Assembly: GCA_026986655.1 (NCBI GenBank) | Contig: JALSOD010000282.1 | Location: forward strand, 1-25,246 | Origin: Caldifarciminota bacterium | GTDB lineage: Bacteria; Hydrothermota; Hydrothermia; B15-G9; WFZT01 | Direction of reading: 5' to 3' | DNA length: 25,246 nucleotides | Shown here: piece by piece, positions 21,238 to 25,246 of the stretch | How the letters are laid out: each line of letters opens with the position of its first letter | Numbering within the stretch: position 1 is the first letter of the stretch | Program-made: the position numbers and the translations under genes | Notes under the pieces: generated by a model | What the model was told of the DNA's origin: nothing | What the model saw: only the letters and a program-made list of their open reading frames with translations | Databases searched by the model: none

Positions 21238-21622
21238 AAAAATCTTTCCCTATAAATTTTTCTAAATCTGTAAAAGGACTAAAAATCAAATAATCTTCAA
21301 GTCCTCTTACTTTATAAACCCTTGCCCGCGTAAGGTTCCCTACAACTTTAGGCAAAAGGTTTACCTCTTCATATTTTTTTACTTCGGACGAAGATTTCTC
21401 TACCACTATCTCCTGTGGTTTCCGAAAGATTAATATATCTGTATCCTTTACCCTTAACTTATTTAATTGGCTATCAAGGGCTTCTATTACAAACTCACCC
21501 TTTTGTTTAGAAATATAAAGAAAGGGATAACGAAATAAATTAGTTGCAAAAATCGCACCGACAATGTGGTTATCTTTTACCCTAATACCTATAGCATCTC
21601 CAAAATTATTACCTAACCTCAT
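21206..21622 (-). CDS. Small virion-module protein with PKVVGN motif, 138 aa
   Basis: Not recognised as a known family. A beta-rich 138-residue protein with Lys/Glu-rich central segment (VVEKSSSEVKKYEEV) and PKVVGN at 91-96, the position where the 17643-18056 protein carries the same six residues followed by a Thr two positions later. There is no Cys and no membrane segment. The ATG overlaps the stop of the upstream membrane-anchored gene in a 4-bp start/stop overlap, so the two are coupled. It may be a minor structural protein related to the 17643 product. Confidence 0.7.
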   Translation of the reverse strand: MRLGNNFGDAIGIRVKDNHIVGAIFATNLFRYPFLYISKQKGEFVIEALDSQLNKLRVKDTDILIFRKPQEIVVEKSSSEVKKYEEVNLLPKVVGNLTRARVYKVRGLEDYLIFSPFTDLEKFIGKDFSIRSIEPLLV

Positions 21623-22221
21623 TTCTTTAAAAATAATACCAAGCCTCCAACTAAAAGCAACGATAATGGCAAAAACATCGACATAGACCTTCTTTGATTA
21701 CTTTGGTCGGAAGGAAGCTCAATTTGAGATTCGGTTCGGGGTTTCATTTTGGTTGAAGGAGGATTGTTAGGAACGCTCGTGTTAACAGGAGAGGGAGAAT
21801 ATGTTAGTGCGTGGTAAATCGAAGGGGAAGGTAATTTGGTTGTGTACTGGATATAACCAGTCTCTCCTCGTTTGTATGTTACTATGCCATTCTCTTTTAC
21901 CATGAAGAGGTTTTGGACTCCCTTAGTTATCCAGTCGGCTAGGATTTCATACGACTTAAACAACCAGAATCCGTGCGTTTTAACATATTTGGCGGGAATT
22001 TCATAGTATTTTTCAATGCCATGTGGACAGATGAGGTAGAGAAGCACTCTATTTCCAGATGATAGTGTAAGCGAAGTTTTACATCCATCAACTCGAGCAG
22101 TGTTTATTATGCAAGTGACTTGGGTTTTACCACATCCACATACATATGTGGGTTTAACTCCCCTCTGCTTTATCCTCCTGATAAAATCAGCAACAAGTTT
22201 ACCTTGCTTTAATACACACAT
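21619..22221 (-). CDS. Zinc-ribbon-like protein with stalk and C-terminal LLLxGG anchor
   Basis: A 200-residue protein of unknown family. The N-terminal domain has CGCGKTQVTC and a later CPHG (about residues 28-37 and 69-72), which could be a zinc-ribbon or disulfide-bonded fold. Residues about 130-178 are a Pro/Ser/Thr/Asn-rich stalk. A C-terminal membrane segment (LPLSLLLVGGLVLFLKK) ends the protein with two Lys. The same tail type occurs in three other virion-module proteins. It has a TAAAAA hexamer 8 nt before the ATG, no ribosome binding site, and overlaps the next gene. It is probably a virion membrane protein displaying its N-terminal domain. Confidence 0.7.
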   Translation of the reverse strand: MCVLKQGKLVADFIRRIKQRGVKPTYVCGCGKTQVTCIINTARVDGCKTSLTLSSGNRVLLYLICPHGIEKYYEIPAKYVKTHGFWLFKSYEILADWITKGVQNLFMVKENGIVTYKRGETGYIQYTTKLPSPSIYHALTYSPSPVNTSVPNNPPSTKMKPRTESQIELPSDQSNQRRSMSMFLPLSLLLVGGLVLFLKK

Positions 22222-22229
22222 AATAACAA

Positions 22230-22250
22230 TTTTTAATCAATCAATAAAAT
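22230..22250. promoter_or_regulatory. Divergent -10 boxes between 22221 and 22260 genes
   Basis: On the plus strand TAAAAT (22245-22250) lies 9 nt before the ATG at 22260. On the minus strand TAAAAA (22230-22235) lies 8 nt before the ATG at 22221. There are no ribosome binding sites. Confidence 0.4.
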
Positions 22251-22259
22251 TCTTATTCT

Positions 22260-22472
22260 ATGGACTTTAAGAAGATTCTTGACATAGCTAAAAAGCTTGA
22301 AGTGCAATTTAAAACATTCGATGAGGCTATTAAAGAAAATAAAACTTCAATAGTGTTGAAAAATAGTTTCCCTCGGGGGATTTATATTCCCTTGAGCGAC
22401 TTGCCCCGCCTTGTAAAAATGGCAAAGGAATTATGGGTAGAGATTAAGGGCGATAAGGAGGATAATAAATAG
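22260..22472 (+). CDS. Small hypothetical protein, 70 aa, lone plus-strand gene
   Basis: Not recognised. A 70-residue charged, soluble alpha/beta protein (FKKILDIAKKLEVQF; PRGIYIPLSDLPRLVKMAKELW). It is the second plus-strand gene embedded in the virion module, again transcribed divergently from a minus-strand unit with a leaderless-type promoter. Its final 29 bp overlap the convergent 22444-23673 gene, so the two transcripts can form antisense duplexes. The small size and placement suggest a regulator, though nothing in the sequence proves it. Confidence 0.65.
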   Translation: MDFKKILDIAKKLEVQFKTFDEAIKENKTSIVLKNSFPRGIYIPLSDLPRLVKMAKELWVEIKGDKEDNK

Positions 22473-23673
22473 GTTGATTTTTTCTTCTTAATAAGAGGAC
22501 CAGCAATAGCCCTCCTAAAAGGAGATATTCAGGTTTTATCCCCTCTATAAGAGAACTTTCCATTCTGGGGGAACTTGCTTCTGCTGTCCTGAACGAAACC
22601 GCTCTTTCTTGTTCATTTTGTCTTTGCCGCAATCTTAATTGCCTCAATCTTTCCTCTTCCTCTCTTCTTGCCTTCTCTTCAACATATCTTCTATATCTTT
22701 GCACATCGGCTACTAAGGCTTGTTGAATGTTGTTTTTATTATGGGAGGCACACATAGAAAGATACTTGCTTATTGGATATTTCGATGCAAACCCTGCAGG
22801 TGCAACCCTTACTGCTTCATTATATGCTTCTCTAACATAAGAATGACATAATCTTATCCTTAGATTACGAAGATAGGAGTTAATTCTTGCTTCTACTTCT
22901 GACATAGTGGGAGGAATATTCCAAAATATCCGCCGTATGTGTTGCACCAATTCATCTGTAGAGATATTTTCTCCCCATTCTTGATATAAGTTAGCTATCT
23001 GTACCGCTGTTTGTTTAATTTTATTAGCTAACCAATCTACTCGCGATTGTATTTCCCTACTATTTCGTATCGTTCCATTTCGCGTAATGAAATGCACCAG
23101 ATGGTGGGGTTCAACAACCTCTCTTACGAATTGAGGAATAACCAACACTGGTTTGTTGCCCTGTGCAATTACTACCTCACCATGAGGACGCTTATATATA
23201 GCCCTTAAAATAGTCGAGGAAATTAGATTAGTAGCTACTACTTTTCCCGCAAAAGCTACCGCCTGTAGACCTGCAGCTACCAAGTTACCGCTGAGGGCTG
23301 CTTGTGCAACTGTTTGTGCAGACGCGGTCGCTGCGGCACTACCAAACAATGCTCCTGCAACTGCCGAAATTCCAACACCAACAAGCAGGGGGACCGCAAT
23401 AGGAGCTACTTTACCAAGGAATTTCCCCGTATAGTGGAAAACTCTACCTATACCTTTTACAAGGCTCTTTAGCCCCCAACCATATGGTGTTATATAAGTA
23501 CCGTAATCTGTTGATAAGATTATACCCGAATTGGTGTAGTGAATATTCTTTACAGGTTGCAAGACATTGCCATAATCAACATACAAATCTCCATTTTTCT
23601 CTACCAAGTATCCATAGTTCCAACTGGGGGGAACTACAACTTTTTCGCGTTCAACTGTTTCTGCTACTAACAT
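22444..23673 (-). CDS. Large membrane protein with LLLxGG C-terminal anchor, 409 aa
   Basis: Not recognised as a known family. Residues 1-70 are a beta-rich N-terminal domain (SWNYGYLVEKNGDLYVDYG). A Gly/Ala-rich hydrophobic region (about 89-157) could insert into membrane once or twice and resembles glycine-zipper membrane-penetration segments. About 200-330 is helical. About 335-370 is an Arg/Glu/Gln-rich coiled coil (ARREEEERLRQLRLRQR). The C-terminal anchor YLLLGGLLLVLLLRR (383-397) is followed by NQPIYYPPYRP. An AAGGAGGT site supports the ATG. It follows the polyproline protein in one direction. A role in membrane fusion or DNA delivery is a reasonable guess. Confidence 0.7.
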   Translation of the reverse strand: MLVAETVEREKVVVPPSWNYGYLVEKNGDLYVDYGNVLQPVKNIHYTNSGIILSTDYGTYITPYGWGLKSLVKGIGRVFHYTGKFLGKVAPIAVPLLVGVGISAVAGALFGSAAATASAQTVAQAALSGNLVAAGLQAVAFAGKVVATNLISSTILRAIYKRPHGEVVIAQGNKPVLVIPQFVREVVEPHHLVHFITRNGTIRNSREIQSRVDWLANKIKQTAVQIANLYQEWGENISTDELVQHIRRIFWNIPPTMSEVEARINSYLRNLRIRLCHSYVREAYNEAVRVAPAGFASKYPISKYLSMCASHNKNNIQQALVADVQRYRRYVEEKARREEEERLRQLRLRQRQNEQERAVSFRTAEASSPRMESSLIEGIKPEYLLLGGLLLVLLLRRKNQPIYYPPYRP

Positions 23674-23689
23674 TTTCCTACCTCCTTAA

Positions 23690-24562
23690 TTATCGCCTAC
23701 TTGCAAGCAGTAATAATAAGGCCCCACCCAACAGCAGCAGCTTGGGGTCTATTTTAAAAGACCCACCTTTTGCGGATGTATCGACGACTACAACTTGGGG
23801 AGTCTGTTTAGTTGTATTTACAGAGATAGGGGGAGAAGAGGGGCGTGGAGGCGACGAGGACGGTGGCGGCGGTGGTGGTGGCGGCGGTGGCGTCTGGGAT
23901 GTATGCGGTGTGGAGGTATAGGTTTGGAAATTCGGGGGACGATGTACCTGAACCGCATACCCGCCAACAGTTTGCCTAATGGTTGGGGCAATCCCCAATT
24001 CTTTCTGTATTTTATATGCAAGAGCTTGGGCAGCTGCTTGGGTGGTTGTAACAATTACCGTCTTCCCCACCTGGGCAAGAGCATTGCTTAATGCATTTTT
24101 CAAGCTTTCCCAAAGGGATGGTTGATGTATTTGATGGATAGAGGTAACTTTCAAAGGTTTACTCACTATGCTTCCCAAGGAAGGGCCAAGTTGCTTCACC
24201 CAATCTACCTTGAGCGGGGCAGTTGAAGAGCTGGATTGGGTGTTAGTTACAAAATGCAGGAAGCTGCTTTCTAAACTTGATGGTTTAGGTTTAGGTAGAC
24301 CAAGAGTTGTGGAAAGTGAAGGGGATAGCTGCTTTCCTAAGGATTGTTTCAACATTTCAGATAAAGAGGTAGAAGATGTAGAAGACACAACTGGGGTGCT
24401 TCCTATTTGCTTTATTACACCTGCTCCTCCTCCACCATATATATCTTCAGGAGATGTAGAGGGATAGCTGTGAAAAATATGTGAAATTTTATTCCCCAAC
24501 CACCTAAAGGGTGCAATAATAGTATCTAAAAACCCTGAATACTCATATTCGTATACTATCAT
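23690..24562 (-). CDS. Polyproline-stalk protein with LLLxGG C-terminal anchor, 290 aa
   Basis: Not recognised as a known family. The N-terminal part resembles the 24917-25123 protein (MIV, then Y-S/A-G and an I/L-D). A Ser/Thr/Leu-rich low-complexity region follows to about 150, then an Ala/Gln-rich helix (ALAQVGKTVIVTTTQAAAQA), a run of ten prolines (225-234) in a Pro/Ser linker, and a C-terminal anchor (PKLLLLGGALLLLLASRR) that ends the protein. I choose ATG 24562 over a TTG at 24565; TAAACT lies 8 nt upstream and there is no ribosome binding site. Rigid proline stalk plus tail anchor suggests a virion spike or a link between membrane and capsid. Confidence 0.72.
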   Translation of the reverse strand: MIVYEYEYSGFLDTIIAPFRWLGNKISHIFHSYPSTSPEDIYGGGGAGVIKQIGSTPVVSSTSSTSLSEMLKQSLGKQLSPSLSTTLGLPKPKPSSLESSFLHFVTNTQSSSSTAPLKVDWVKQLGPSLGSIVSKPLKVTSIHQIHQPSLWESLKNALSNALAQVGKTVIVTTTQAAAQALAYKIQKELGIAPTIRQTVGGYAVQVHRPPNFQTYTSTPHTSQTPPPPPPPPPPSSSPPRPSSPPISVNTTKQTPQVVVVDTSAKGGSFKIDPKLLLLGGALLLLLASRR

Positions 24563-24570
24563 CAAATCTT

Positions 24571-24576
24571 AGTTTA
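24571..24576 (-). promoter_or_regulatory. -10-like box for the polyproline protein gene
   Basis: TAAACT on the minus strand lies 8 nt before the ATG at 24562, supporting that start over the TTG one codon earlier. Confidence 0.35.
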
Positions 24577-24608
24577 AATACTTTGCCTCTTAATTTAAAA
24601 GAAAGGAG

Positions 24609-24896
24609 TTAAATAAGAACAGCTGTTGGTTTTTGTTGTTCTAATGTAGAAAGCCTCATTTGAGCATTAGTTAAATTAGATATGACCGACTGAAGCAACT
24701 TGCGAACAGTAGGGTCCTTTATTTGGTTTCGAATATGGATTACAAGACGCACAATGTGTGCAAGCTGAGCTTCAAGGTGGCGTAGCCTTCGTATACTCGA
24801 TACCCTGGTAACAGGAGCATGTGCAGTATAACTCCCTTTAAACCTGTATTTTTGCCAGAGAGTATAAGGTACTACAGCTGTTCCTTTAAACTTCAT
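24609..24896 (-). CDS. Small basic helical protein, 95 aa
   Basis: Not recognised. A 95-residue Arg/His/Leu-rich protein. The first 30 residues are strand-like and aromatic (VVPYTLWQKYRFKGSYTAH); the rest is one or two long amphipathic helices (SIRRLRHLEAQLAHIVRLVIHIR) that could form a coiled-coil oligomer. There is no membrane segment. The high positive charge suggests contact with DNA or lipid head groups, for example as an internal virion protein. An AAGGAGGAGAGGT site supports the ATG, and it is 20 bp after the 24917-25123 gene in the same transcript. Confidence 0.7.
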   Translation of the reverse strand: MKFKGTAVVPYTLWQKYRFKGSYTAHAPVTRVSSIRRLRHLEAQLAHIVRLVIHIRNQIKDPTVRKLLQSVISNLTNAQMRLSTLEQQKPTAVLI

Positions 24897-24916
24897 ACCT
24901 CTCCTCCTTGGATAAT

Positions 24917-25123
24917 CTAAGCAGATTGAACTGCTTTTTTAGCAGCCTCTCCTCTACTAAGCAGTAGTAGTGCTACTAAAGCAATTCCGCCAAATAGAAG
25001 CAAGTTCTTTGTGGTGTCATGTTTTTTTGGATGTTTCCCTTTGGCTTGGGGTTTTACCCCTAACACATTTTCTTTAAACCAGTCGATTATGCCTGCATAC
25101 CCTACTGTTTCTTCTACAATCAT
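24917..25123 (-). CDS. Small tail-anchored protein with LLLxGG segment, 68 aa
   Basis: Not recognised as a known family. Its 68 residues comprise an N-terminal amphipathic part (MIVEETVGYAGIIDWFKENVLG), a basic linker (KPQAKGKHPKKHDTTKN) and a membrane segment (LLLFGGIALVALLLLSRG) followed by a short polar tail. The N-terminus and anchor both resemble the 23690-24562 protein, as if it were a minimal version without the stalk. A GGAGGT site lies 7 nt before the ATG. It is probably an abundant small virion membrane protein. Confidence 0.7.
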   Translation of the reverse strand: MIVEETVGYAGIIDWFKENVLGVKPQAKGKHPKKHDTTKNLLLFGGIALVALLLLSRGEAAKKAVQSA

Positions 25124-25158
25124 CTCTCACCTCCATCAGGGTTTAGTATTATTCTAAT

Positions 25159-25246
25159 ATGATTGCAACTTTATTGTTTGGAGCTTCTACATTCTTTCTG
25201 ACGAGGTTTTTTTATACCTATTATGTAAAGCAAACGCATGATGAGA
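25159..25246 (+). CDS. Partial ORF running off the right edge, hydrophobic N-terminus
   Basis: An ATG opens a frame of 29 codons to the edge (MIATLLFGASTFFLTRFFY, then TYYVKQTHDE). Residues 1-19 are hydrophobic and could be a membrane or signal segment. TAGTAT lies 8 nt before the ATG, as in other leaderless-type starts here, and the gene would be divergent from 25123. It is too short to assign. If the window were circular the frame would stay open to about 113 but would then overlap minus-strand genes, so it may be spurious. Confidence 0.3.
   Translation, partial: MIATLLFGASTFFLTRFFYTYYVKQTHDE

Noticed and set aside
24168..24467. Plus-strand reading frame opposite the polyproline protein
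   Set aside because: It is antisense to a gene with clear domain layout and anchor, and its translation has no recognisable pattern.
1..25246. Archaeal host (short leaderless mRNAs, thermophile-like proteins)
   Set aside because: The hexamers lie at bacterial -10 distance, not at the archaeal TATA distance of about 26 nt. A Sec-signal lytic transglycosylase acting on peptidoglycan also points to bacteria.

Overview
This AT-rich window looks like most or all of a small, tailless, membrane-containing virus (or virus-derived episome) of a thermophilic bacterium. A bacterial host is indicated by a Sec signal peptide on a lytic-transglycosylase-like protein, by TATAAT-type -10 boxes and by strong AGGAGG ribosome binding sites inside operons. 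A hot habitat is inferred from Lys/Glu/Arg-rich proteins, preferred AGA/AGG arginine codons and Cys-rich surface-type proteins. Aquificota would fit, but the sequence does not prove it. I see no rRNA, tRNA, CRISPR array, transposase, integrase, terminase, portal, tail gene or A32/FtsK-type packaging ATPase.

Layout. 1-1397 (minus): an operon of overlapping small unknown genes. 1418-3518 (plus): a PD-(D/E)XK nuclease, a C-terminally membrane-anchored protein, a conserved phage/plasmid hypothetical and a secreted lytic transglycosylase. 3526-6654 (minus): a 928-residue prim-pol/helicase replication protein preceded by a small HTH-like protein. 6655-7658: a 1-kb gene-free region with about 17 copies of GTCATCA/TGATGAC, a second ATACCAAAT motif family and a 12-bp inverted repeat, the likely replication origin. 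7659-8636 (plus): two small genes. 8647-9714 (minus): a LamG/concanavalin-like protein, probably for attachment. 9715-10113: a gene-free, repeat-rich island with a dif-like palindrome. 10114-12473 (plus): an operon with an FBH1/UvrD-like helicase. 12457-13615: an unknown gene and a second PD-(D/E)XK nuclease.

13.6-25.1 kb is almost entirely minus-strand and is probably the virion module. It holds a coiled-coil membrane protein, four large AT-rich Cys-containing unknowns, several small beta-rich proteins including two capsid-protein candidates (18403-18852 and 18889-19437), a membrane protein with a duplicated acidic tail, a transglutaminase-like cysteine protease, and a set of proteins ending in a shared LLLxGG transmembrane tail. 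Two lone plus-strand genes (20539-21237 and 22260-22472) are embedded in it.

Expression logic. Operon-leading genes usually have a -10-like hexamer 7-10 nt before ATG and no ribosome binding site, implying leaderless mRNAs. Downstream genes use AGGAGG-type sites or stop/start overlaps. Replication would start at the iteron region with the prim-pol/helicase and perhaps the HTH protein. The nucleases and helicase would process recombination or replication intermediates. The virion module would build a membrane-bearing particle carrying peptidoglycan-active enzymes.

Both window ends cut open reading frames, and no terminal repeats are visible. Whether this is a complete circular genome or a fragment cannot be decided from the sequence alone.
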